6,770 nt of DNA, from assembly GCA_016218635.1 (NCBI GenBank), contig JACRDJ010000138.1:1-6770 (forward strand), written 5' to 3'. Position numbers and translations under genes: made by a program. Positions within the stretch are counted from its first letter, which is position 1; every line of letters begins with the position of its first letter. The DNA is from Candidatus Iainarchaeum sp. (GTDB lineage: Archaea > Iainarchaeota > Iainarchaeia > Iainarchaeales > JAFGBZ01). This document shows positions 1 to 5,602 of this stretch, piece by piece. Under the pieces are notes generated by a model. The model worked only from the letters and a program-made list of their open reading frames with translations. It made no database searches and was not told where the DNA came from.

Positions 1-455
1 GAGCGCACACGGGGGCGGTTTTGCCGGAAGCCGTAAAGGAGGCCGGAGCCGTTGGAACGGTTCTCAATCATGCGGAACACAAAATTTCAGATGAATTGCT
101 GCAGGCATCACTGCGTCGGGCCAGGGAAGCCGGACTGCGGGTCATGGTTTGTGCGGAGTCGTTGGAGCGGACAAAATCGGTGGCCGGTTTGGGCCCGGAT
201 TTTGTTGCGGTGGAGCCTCCGGAATTAATCGGAGGAAAAATTTCGGTTTCTTCCGCCAAACCTGAATTGATTGCGGCCGCCGTGCAATCGGTTGGCAGGG
301 TTCCGCTCGTGGTGGGGGCCGGCATTCATTCGCAGGCGGATGTGCGGAAAAGTTTTGAATTGGGTGCAATCGGGGTGTTTGTGGCTTCCGCGGTTGTGAG
401 TGCACCGGATCCGCGGAAGGTGGTTCAAGGCCTGTTGGAGGGGTTCCCGCAGTAG
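1..455 (+). CDS. tpiA: Triosephosphate isomerase, archaeal type (5' end missing)
   Basis: Interconverts dihydroxyacetone phosphate and glyceraldehyde 3-phosphate in cytosolic glycolysis and gluconeogenesis. The frame is already open at the left edge; the first full codon is at position 3 and reads AHTGAVLPEAVKEAGAVGT, matching the archaeal family. Downstream are the loop-6 motif VEPPELIG, which carries the catalytic glutamate (codons near 210-230), and the C-terminal phosphate-binding strand GVFVASAVV. About 150 codons are present. Archaeal enzymes are usually about 220-230 residues, so roughly the first third, with the catalytic lysine and histidine, lies outside. A TTG at position 21 is internal and not a start. 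Loop 6 reads IGGKISVS where homologues usually read IGTGIPVS. The gene ends with TAG, 85 bp upstream of pdxS on the same strand; its product makes a PdxS substrate. Identity is firm; activity with the altered loop is an inference. Confidence 0.93.
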   Translation, partial: AHTGAVLPEAVKEAGAVGTVLNHAEHKISDELLQASLRRAREAGLRVMVCAESLERTKSVAGLGPDFVAVEPPELIGGKISVSSAKPELIAAAVQSVGRVPLVVGAGIHSQADVRKSFELGAIGVFVASAVVSAPDPRKVVQGLLEGFPQ

Positions 456-504
456 CGGGGGCTGATCGAATCGGGCCTTTGTTTGGAATAACGGTTCTTT
501 TTTT
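444..504 (+). terminator. Possible tpiA terminator: small stem-loop over the stop codon, then a T-tract
   Basis: CCCGC (446-450) and GCGGG (455-459) form a 5-bp stem around AGTA, extendable by two G-T pairs, and cover the TAG stop. A run of seven T follows at 498-504, on the coding strand. Archaeal termination often depends mainly on such T-tracts. The stem and the tract are about 38 bp apart, so this is not a classic intrinsic terminator. The same T/A-rich stretch (498-512) could instead belong to the pdxS promoter. I see nothing else in the 456-540 gap apart from the pdxS ribosome binding site. Confidence 0.3.
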
Positions 505-528
505 AATTATTTGAGCAGAAAATAGATA

Positions 529-534
529 GGAGGG
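529..534 (+). promoter_or_regulatory. Shine-Dalgarno site that fixes the pdxS TTG start
   Basis: GGAGGG lies 6 bases before the TTG at 541. This strong match to the 16S rRNA 3' end supports TTG as the real start of pdxS. The first in-frame ATG falls at codon 15, inside the conserved N-terminal helix, which would cut into the enzyme. Confidence 0.8.
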
Positions 535-540
535 ATTTGG

Positions 541-1416
541 TTGAGTGTTTCTTCTTTTACGCTGAAATCCGGTCTGGCGCAGATGCTTAAAGGCGGCGTC
601 ATCATGGATGTGGTGAATGCCAGTCAGGCCAGGGTTGCGGAGCGTGCAGGGGCGGTGGCGGTAATGGCCTTGGAGCGGGTTCCGGCGGACATTCGAGCTG
701 CCGGAGGAGTGGCGCGTATGGCGGCTCCCAGGAAAATAAAGGAAATTCAGCGGGTGGTTTCGATTCCGGTGATGGCCAAGGCCCGCATCGGTCATTTTGC
801 GGAAGCCCAGGTGCTGGAGGCCCTTAAAGTCGATTTCATTGACGAGTCCGAGGTGCTGACACCGGCGGATGAGGAATTTCACATTGATAAGACCCGGTTT
901 GCGGTTCCGTTTGTGTGCGGGGCGGTGGACCTGGGTCAGGCCCTGCGCCGCATTCACGAAGGGGCTGCCATGATCCGAACGAAGGGAGAGGCCGGAACCG
1001 GCAATGTGGTGGAGGCCGTCCGTCACATTCGGGCCATTCAAAGCGAGTTCCTGCTGCTGAAAAAAATGTCAGCCAAGCAGTTGTCGGCTGCAGCGGAGGA
1101 AATGGGGGTTCCGCTTAATTCGGTGAAAAGTGTTCGGGAAACGGGTCGTTTGCCGGTAGTGAATTTTGCTGCCGGCGGGATTGCGACTCCGGCGGACGCT
1201 TCACTGGTGATGCAATTGGGGGTGGAGGGAGTGTTTGTGGGTTCCGGGATTTTCAAATCCTCTCATCCGCTTAAGACCGCTCACGCCATTGTGGAGGCCA
1301 CGCATTACTTTGATCGCCCCGAACGGGTGATGAAGGCCAGCGAGCACATGGAGGAACCCATGCGCGGACTGGAGATGGGTTCCCTTCCGATTCGGTTGGC
1401 CAAACGGGGATTTTAG
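541..1416 (+). CDS. pdxS: Pyridoxal 5'-phosphate synthase, synthase subunit PdxS
   Basis: Builds PLP from ribose 5-phosphate, glyceraldehyde 3-phosphate and ammonia delivered by PdxT (DXP-independent vitamin B6 route). The 291-residue length is normal for this (beta/alpha)8 barrel. Visible landmarks are GVIMDVVNA with D23, AKARIGH with the Schiff-base lysine K80, DESEVLTPADEEFH (101-114), RTKGEAGTGN with the second catalytic lysine K148, and VNFAAGGIATPADA followed by the phosphate-binding GVFVGSGIF. These align one residue behind Bacillus subtilis numbering (K81, K149). One oddity: CGAVDLG (126-132) has V129 where nearly all homologues I know have arginine (CGARDLG or CGCRDLG). The TTG start is supported by GGAGGG at 529-534. 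The TAG stop shares its last base with the GTG start of pdxT, so the two subunits are surely co-transcribed and probably translationally coupled. Confidence 0.97.
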   Translation: MSVSSFTLKSGLAQMLKGGVIMDVVNASQARVAERAGAVAVMALERVPADIRAAGGVARMAAPRKIKEIQRVVSIPVMAKARIGHFAEAQVLEALKVDFIDESEVLTPADEEFHIDKTRFAVPFVCGAVDLGQALRRIHEGAAMIRTKGEAGTGNVVEAVRHIRAIQSEFLLLKKMSAKQLSAAAEEMGVPLNSVKSVRETGRLPVVNFAAGGIATPADASLVMQLGVEGVFVGSGIFKSSHPLKTAHAIVEATHYFDRPERVMKASEHMEEPMRGLEMGSLPIRLAKRGF

Positions 1417-1982
1417 TGGAAAAAAAACGGGTGGGAGTCCTTTCCCTGCAGGGAAGTTTTGCGGAGCACATGCGTTCCGTGTTCCGCTCCGGTGGGATTC
1501 CGGTCCGTGTGACGGATTCCGTTTCCCTGGATTGTGCGGATGCCCTGATTATTCCGGGCGGCGAATCCACTACTCTGCGTTATCTGCTCACACAGGAAGG
1601 GCTCAAGCACTCCTTGGAGCATCGGGTGCGCAAGGGAATGCCGGTGTATGGAACCTGTGCGGGGGCCATTGTGCTGGCCAAATCCATTGCCGGGGAGAAG
1701 TCCTTCATGCCGTTGATGAACATTTCCGTGGAACGCAATGCGTACGGAGCCCAGCTGGATTCATTTGAAAAAGACCTTTCCGTGAAGGGATTCCCCAAAC
1801 CCGTTCATGCGGTTTTTATCCGGGCCCCCCGCATTCATGCGGGAGTGGGGGTTGAAGTGCTGGCGCATGCCGGAAAAGACGTGGTGCTGGCCCGGGAGAA
1901 AAACATGCTGGTTTCCACCTTTCACCCGGAACTGACCGCCGACCTGCGCATTCACCAGCTGTTCATGCGGTTAATGGATTAA
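1416..1982 (+). CDS. pdxT: Pyridoxal 5'-phosphate synthase, glutaminase subunit PdxT
   Basis: Class I-type glutamine amidotransferase that hydrolyses glutamine and channels ammonia to PdxS. The 188-residue length is typical. It begins VGVLSLQGSFAEH, then carries PGGEST (47-52), the nucleophile elbow GTCAGA with C81, and FHPEL with H170 and E172, completing the Cys-His-Glu triad; H170 and E172 fall at the same numbers as in B. subtilis. The segment VERNAYGAQLDSFE (105-118) has A112 where the family normally has arginine (NAFGRQ). The GTG start overlaps the pdxS stop by one base (TAGTG) with only a weak GGGG upstream, so reinitiation after pdxS is likely. The 3' end overlaps the opposite-strand dihydrouridine synthase gene by 20 bp. 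Confidence 0.96.
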   Translation: MEKKRVGVLSLQGSFAEHMRSVFRSGGIPVRVTDSVSLDCADALIIPGGESTTLRYLLTQEGLKHSLEHRVRKGMPVYGTCAGAIVLAKSIAGEKSFMPLMNISVERNAYGAQLDSFEKDLSVKGFPKPVHAVFIRAPRIHAGVGVEVLAHAGKDVVLAREKNMLVSTFHPELTADLRIHQLFMRLMD

Positions 1983-2880
1983 GGGCCACGAATTCAACAA
2001 TTTCTTCCAGGCCATGCATTTTTCCAATCTGTTCGCGGAGCGGGCTGCTGTGGGGGGTTCCTTTCGTGAACGCCATGATTCCGTTCCGGACCACGGGAAT
2101 TTCTTCCTGGGTTTGCCGGGCCAGTTCCAGGAACCGTTCCAGCTGCAATCGCTTGGAGTGAGCGGGCCGCTGCATGCATTCTGAAAAAATGCCGGGGTTT
2201 CCGATGGCTCTTCGCCCAATGAGCACAAAATCACAGAACCCTTCTTCTATTTTTTCGCGGGCCGTCTTCCCGTCCGCAATGTCCCCGTTTCCGACAATGG
2301 GGATGGGGCTGTGCTGTTTGGCTGCTTTGATGGCTTCCCAGTCCGCGTTTCCTCCAAATCCCTGCAGGGTGGTTCGCCCGTGCAGGGTGAGTGATTGGGC
2401 CTTGGTGGCCCCCACCATTTTCACGATTTCTTCCACTTGATTGCAGTCAAACCCGATACGGGTTTTCACGGTGACGGGTTTGTCCGTGGCGGCTGCCACG
2501 TCGGAGATGATCTGCTTCATTTTGGGAAGGTCTTTAAGCAACCAGGAACCGCACTGGGTTTCCAGGATGCGCTTGGAGGGACATCCGAAATTAAGGTCAA
2601 TGAGCGGAAAATGTTTTTCCACCTGTTCGAGGGCTTCCAGGAATATTTTGGTATCGTGTCCGGCCAGCTGAACCCCGCAGGGCATTTCGGGAGGGGTGGG
2701 CACGAGGCGTTCGCGGGTTTTTTGGGAGTGAATGATGGCGGAAGCGTGCTCCATTTCCGTGAAACAGAACCCGGCCCCGTATTCCATGGCCTGAATGCGG
2801 AACGGCCGGATGGTGAACGCCATCATGGGGGAAAGAAAAAACCGGGATTGCACGGGAATGCCGCAATAGGTCTGCTTCAT
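1963..2880 (-). CDS. dus: tRNA-dihydrouridine synthase (Dus family)
   Basis: FMN-dependent enzyme that reduces uridine to dihydrouridine in tRNA, in the cytoplasm. The 305-residue protein has an FMN barrel with the family's landmarks: SPMMAFTIRPFR (17-28) for the usual APMAGVTDxPFR, NFGCP with the expected catalytic C100, VKTRIGF with the FMN lysine K139, LHGRT (H167), IVGNGDI (195-201) and the phosphate-binding GRRAIGNP (222-229). The C-terminal part is short and helical, as in archaeal and DusB/C-like members, with FTKGTPHSSPLREQI. C110 (ETQCGSWLL) sits where most homologues have glycine. ATG at 2880 is chosen because the barrel starts right after it; the upstream TTAGG is a weak ribosome site. 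The gene lies 41 bp downstream of kbl on the same strand, so co-transcription is possible. The exact tRNA position modified cannot be told. Confidence 0.92.
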   Translation of the reverse strand: MKQTYCGIPVQSRFFLSPMMAFTIRPFRIQAMEYGAGFCFTEMEHASAIIHSQKTRERLVPTPPEMPCGVQLAGHDTKIFLEALEQVEKHFPLIDLNFGCPSKRILETQCGSWLLKDLPKMKQIISDVAAATDKPVTVKTRIGFDCNQVEEIVKMVGATKAQSLTLHGRTTLQGFGGNADWEAIKAAKQHSPIPIVGNGDIADGKTAREKIEEGFCDFVLIGRRAIGNPGIFSECMQRPAHSKRLQLERFLELARQTQEEIPVVRNGIMAFTKGTPHSSPLREQIGKMHGLEEIVEFVALNPLTA

Positions 2881-2921
2881 AGCCTAATTTTCGTGCACTG
2901 GGATTAAAAGAGGTGGGGCGT

Positions 2922-4109
2922 TCAGTGGAGTACCTTAAGTTCTTTCCCGATTTTTTCAAACGTTTCTGCCGCAAAGTCCAGTTGTTTGCGGGTGTGGGCC
3001 GCGGTCATCATGGTGCGGATGCGGGCGGTTCCTTTCGGAACCATGGGGAAAACGATGGGTAATGCGAAAATTCCGTTCTCAAAGAGTTTTTGGCTGAAAG
3101 CGCGGGCCACTTCATTCTCGCCCAAAATGACGGGGGTGATGGGGGTTTGCGATTTTCCGGTATTGAATCCGGCTTCCTTGAGCTTTTTCTTGAAGTAGTG
3201 GGTGTTGTCCCAGAGGTTTTTGAAGAGTTGGGGTTCCTTCTGACAGACTTTGATGGCTGCCATGCAGGCCGCTGCGGTGGCGGGGGGCGCGGAGCCGCTT
3301 AAGAGCCAGGTGCGGGATTTGTTGAATGCAAACTCGGTCATGTCTTGGTTGCCGCTCACGTATCCGCCGACAACCCCGAATCCCTTCGAGAAGGTTCCCA
3401 TATCCACGTCAATTTTTCCGTGCAGGTTGAAATGATTCACGATTCCGCTTCCGTTTTTTCCGAGCACTCCGTCCCCGTGGGCATCATCCACGTATGTGAA
3501 CGCCCCGAATTCACTGGCCAGTTTCTGGATTCCGTCCAATGGAGCAATGTCTCCGTCCATGGAGAAAACCCCGTCCGTTACAATCAGGGTTTTCCGGTAA
3601 TTTTTCGTTTCCGCTTCTTCGAGCACTTTCCGTAACCCATCCATGTTCGCGTGCGGGAAGACGGCCTTTTCGGCTTTTCCCAATCGCACCCCGTCAATGA
3701 TGGAGCCGTGATTGAGTTCGTCCGAGATGACGAGGTCTCCTTCGCGCAGGAATGCAGGCAAAAACCCGGCGTTGGCGGCAAAACCCGTCTGGTAATAGAG
3801 GGCGGACTCGTTTTTCTTGAATGAAGCAATGGTGTCTTCGAGTTCAAAATGCAGTTTCATGCTTCCGGCGATGGCGCGGACGCTTCCGCTTCCGGCCCCG
3901 TACTTTTTGACGGCCGCGATGGCGGCGGCCTTCACTTTCGGGTGATCAGAGAGCCCCAGGTAATTATTCGAGCAGAGCATGAGTGCCTTTTTTCCATCCA
4001 CCATGCAGTTGGGGGTGGAGGCACTCTGCAGTTCGCGCAGGTTCCAGTTCAGACCGGAGGCCTTCAGTTCATTCACTTCTTTTCTGAAAAAATCAACCGG
4101 TTTCTGCAT
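2922..4109 (-). CDS. kbl: Glycine C-acetyltransferase (2-amino-3-ketobutyrate CoA ligase)
   Basis: PLP enzyme of the alpha-oxoamine synthase family; cleaves 2-amino-3-ketobutyrate with CoA to glycine and acetyl-CoA, the second step of threonine breakdown. With the ATG at 4109 it is 395 residues, the usual Kbl length. Landmarks: SNNYLGLSDHP (47-57), GAGSGSVRAIAG (71-82), ELNHGSIIDG with ring-stacking H134, TDGVFSMDGDIAPL (178-191), VDDAH with D208 and H211, GTFSKGFG with Schiff-base K242, and VPKGTARIRTMMTAAHT (357-373). The TDGVFSMDGDIAPL and VNHFNLHGKI segments closely resemble Bacillus Kbl. BioF and serine palmitoyltransferase are relatives, but the C-terminal VPKGxARIR and the dehydrogenase neighbour favour Kbl. 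AAGGAGC ahead of 4109 decides the start over a GTG at 4142, which would add 11 residues. It is divergent from the dehydrogenase. Confidence 0.9.
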   Translation of the reverse strand: MQKPVDFFRKEVNELKASGLNWNLRELQSASTPNCMVDGKKALMLCSNNYLGLSDHPKVKAAAIAAVKKYGAGSGSVRAIAGSMKLHFELEDTIASFKKNESALYYQTGFAANAGFLPAFLREGDLVISDELNHGSIIDGVRLGKAEKAVFPHANMDGLRKVLEEAETKNYRKTLIVTDGVFSMDGDIAPLDGIQKLASEFGAFTYVDDAHGDGVLGKNGSGIVNHFNLHGKIDVDMGTFSKGFGVVGGYVSGNQDMTEFAFNKSRTWLLSGSAPPATAAACMAAIKVCQKEPQLFKNLWDNTHYFKKKLKEAGFNTGKSQTPITPVILGENEVARAFSQKLFENGIFALPIVFPMVPKGTARIRTMMTAAHTRKQLDFAAETFEKIGKELKVLH

Positions 4110-4252
4110 CCCATCAGCTCCTTTTTTCTCAGATGGCACCACTTATGCTTCCTTACCCTTATTTTTCTTGTTGCTATTAATTGTTTCTTTTACGGGGGTT
4201 ATTCATTTCGTCAAAGAGCGATCGCTGCTTTGTTTTTCAACGAAAGGTTTTT
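4110..4252. promoter_or_regulatory. Divergent kbl / dehydrogenase control region with a shared AT-rich core and a dyad
   Basis: Both genes must be transcribed outward from this stretch. An AT-rich core, CTATTAATTG (4174-4183), contains the palindrome ATTAAT and could serve as a TATA-like element in either direction. Start sites about 25 bp away would give leaders of roughly 40-50 bases on each side. On the dehydrogenase side CAAAG (4212-4216), the perfect 10-bp palindrome AGCGATCGCT (4217-4226) and CTTTG (4228-4232) form a dyad with one unpaired base, followed by T5. This is a candidate operator for a dimeric regulator. Promoter positions are inference; the dyad is seen directly. Confidence 0.4.
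4117..4123 (-). promoter_or_regulatory. Shine-Dalgarno site of kbl
   Basis: On the minus strand AAGGAGC stands with its GGAG core 8 bases ahead of the ATG at 4109. It is the best ribosome site on the minus strand of this window and argues against the upstream GTG at 4142. Confidence 0.75.
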
Positions 4253-5419
4253 ATGGGGGTGGTCGGGAATTGGGGTATGTCTAAATTTTCAACCATTCCG
4301 TTGGAAATGAAGGGATACGTGCTTTTGCCCAAGGGGGGAATGAAGCTTCAGACCGTTCCGGTTCCGGTAGTGAAGGATATGGATGTATTGGTTCGGGTGA
4401 CCCGTTTGTCCGTGTGCGGGACGGATTTGCAGGTTTTGGCCCGCGATAACTGGTCCCGGGAAAACCAGGTTTTTCCGGGAATCGTGTTGGGCCATGAGGG
4501 GGCCGGCATCGTGGTGGCCGTGGGTTCGAAGGTTTCCGGTTTTTCTGTGGGGGACCGGGTGGCTATGGAATCCCATTATACGGAGGACCCTGATTTTGTG
4601 AAGGGTCCGCTTTATCCCCAGGAAGGAATTTTTGGGGTGTTTGGGCCATTGCGTGCGGATGGCGTGCGGGCGCGTCCGCGGAGTGGAATGTTTGCGGAGT
4701 ATGTGAGTGCCCCGCATACCAGTGTTTATAAAATTTCCAAAAAAATTTATTCTTCCATCCATCCTTCTTTGCTGGAGCCGGCCGGAAACGGATGGAAACT
4801 GGCCAGTTTCCTGCACGAACGCGGGGTCCGTTCTGTGGGTATTTTCGGGAGCGGACTGCATGGAACCAATGCTTCGCTTTTTGGAAAGGAACTGGGCGTT
4901 GAACAGGTTTTCCTGATTGAGCCCTCTCCGCAGCGCAGGCGGTTTGCCAAAAAGTTTGGCGTGGCGGATGCGGTTATTGATCCCACCAAGACGGACTTAG
5001 TGAAAAAAATCGCTTCCCTGACGGATGGAAAGATGCTGGATGCCGTGATTGATGCGGCCGGTCCCCCGCAGGTGGTGGATGCGGCCATTCCCTTGCTCCG
5101 CCATAATGGTACCTTGGTGATGTTTGGGCTTCCCAAGAAAAAGGGCCAGCAGATTGCGGGGCGCCCCTATCATGAAGTCATTTTCGGGAATAAGGAATTC
5201 AAGGCAACCCTGGGCGGAAAGCAGCTGACAGTTAAGGGGATTGCGGGTCGCACGCACGCGGGCTGGGTGGAATTGATTGCCCGTTTGGAGAAGTCTGCGT
5301 TCCTGCGCAAAAAAATGAATGAAACCCTCACCAAAGTGGTTTCCTTCAAGCGCCTGCCGGATGCGCTTGCAAAATTTTCCCCGAATATTCTGAAATTAGG
5401 GGTTCTGGGGTTTGAGTAG
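4253..5419 (+). CDS. tdh: Zinc-type medium-chain dehydrogenase, probably L-threonine 3-dehydrogenase
   Basis: Member of the zinc-dependent MDR alcohol dehydrogenases; with kbl beside it the likely reaction is NAD-dependent oxidation of L-threonine to 2-amino-3-ketobutyrate. From ATG 4253 it is 388 residues. Catalytic-zinc motifs: SVCGTDL with C55, GHEGAG with H81 and E82, and LEPAGNGWK with E175, which resembles the Tdh PxGNA segment. The Rossmann motif is GSGLHG (199-204), and E223 ends the second strand, fitting NAD(H). The lobe after VGDRVAMESH (about 100-145) has no cysteines, so the usual four-Cys structural zinc site is missing; C55 is the only cysteine in the protein. Start choice is uncertain: ATG 4253 follows GAAAGGT, while ATG 4277 would remove 8 residues and ATG 4307 begins at the conserved MKGYVL. 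The stop abuts the opposite-strand lipoprotein gene. The MDR family is firm; threonine as substrate rests mostly on kbl. Confidence 0.72.
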   Translation: MGVVGNWGMSKFSTIPLEMKGYVLLPKGGMKLQTVPVPVVKDMDVLVRVTRLSVCGTDLQVLARDNWSRENQVFPGIVLGHEGAGIVVAVGSKVSGFSVGDRVAMESHYTEDPDFVKGPLYPQEGIFGVFGPLRADGVRARPRSGMFAEYVSAPHTSVYKISKKIYSSIHPSLLEPAGNGWKLASFLHERGVRSVGIFGSGLHGTNASLFGKELGVEQVFLIEPSPQRRRFAKKFGVADAVIDPTKTDLVKKIASLTDGKMLDAVIDAAGPPQVVDAAIPLLRHNGTLVMFGLPKKKGQQIAGRPYHEVIFGNKEFKATLGGKQLTVKGIAGRTHAGWVELIARLEKSAFLRKKMNETLTKVVSFKRLPDALAKFSPNILKLGVLGFE

Positions 5420-5436
5420 TTACCCGAAGCTTTTTT
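5408..5436 (+). terminator. Terminator-like element after the dehydrogenase
   Basis: GGGT (5408-5411) and ACCC (5422-5425) can pair over a 10-base loop that contains the TAG stop, and six T follow at 5431-5436. The stem is weak, but the T-tract is the kind archaeal polymerase responds to. It lies inside the 3' end of the opposite-strand lipoprotein gene because there is no intergenic space. Confidence 0.35.
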
Positions 5437-5602
5437 GCAGTTCGTCCAGTACGGTCTCTTCGCTGGAATGCGTGGACTGGTTGAGTATTTTTTCGAGTTC
5501 TGTGTCCGTATTGTCATCATTGTTTGCGGGCGGTGCCTGCGTGCTTTGAATGCAGGCGCTCAATAAAAGCAGAATAAGCAGAATGGCGGGCAGGGCTTTC
5601 AT
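5420..5602 (-). CDS. Small predicted lipoprotein of unknown function
   Basis: A 60-residue protein with a lipoprotein signal: MK, a hydrophobic stretch (residues 3-14) and the lipobox LSAC with C17 as the expected lipidated residue. The mature part would be only about 44 residues, hydrophilic and rich in Asp, Glu, Asn, Ser and Thr. It has a proline/asparagine linker (24-28), then a segment from about residue 35 that could form an acidic amphipathic helix (ELEKILNQ ... VLDELQKSF). I recognise no family. Its ATG overlaps the TGA of the upstream secreted-protein gene by four bases (ATGA), which supports both its reality and translational coupling. It is probably anchored on the outer face of the membrane, perhaps as a partner of that protein; this is inference. 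The TAA stop directly abuts the dehydrogenase stop on the other strand. Confidence 0.72.
   Translation of the reverse strand: MKALPAILLILLLLSACIQSTQAPPANNDDNTDTELEKILNQSTHSSEETVLDELQKSFG

Noticed and set aside
142..1041. 299-codon open frame on the minus strand across tpiA and pdxS
   Set aside because: It is antisense to two certain genes, and its protein is His/Arg/Pro-rich low-complexity sequence with no family resemblance and no ribosome site; typical of a shadow frame.
1828..1843. Near-perfect palindrome CCCGCAT-TC-ATGCGGG inside pdxT
   Set aside because: It encodes conserved PdxT residues (APRIHAG), the loop is only two bases, and short palindromes of this size are expected by chance in several kb.
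2395..2907. 170-codon plus-strand frame opposite the dihydrouridine synthase gene
   Set aside because: Its Gly/His/Phe-rich sequence mirrors the codons of the real gene; it resembles no known protein.
4110..4142. GTG start for kbl giving 11 extra residues
   Set aside because: The strong AAGGAGC site sits inside this stretch, just ahead of the ATG at 4109, and homologues begin there.
4218..4225. GCGATCGC octamer, identical to the cyanobacterial HIP1 repeat
   Set aside because: There is a single copy in the window and the genes are archaeal; it is better read as part of the local dyad.
4181..4252. Upstream extension of the dehydrogenase by 24 residues
   Set aside because: These residues (MFLLRGLFISSKSDRC...) have no match to MDR enzymes and would cover the dyad and probable leader; later ATGs fit better.
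3849..4310. 153-codon plus-strand frame covering the kbl start and the divergent region
   Set aside because: It is antisense to kbl for half its length and runs into the dehydrogenase gene; nothing supports it.
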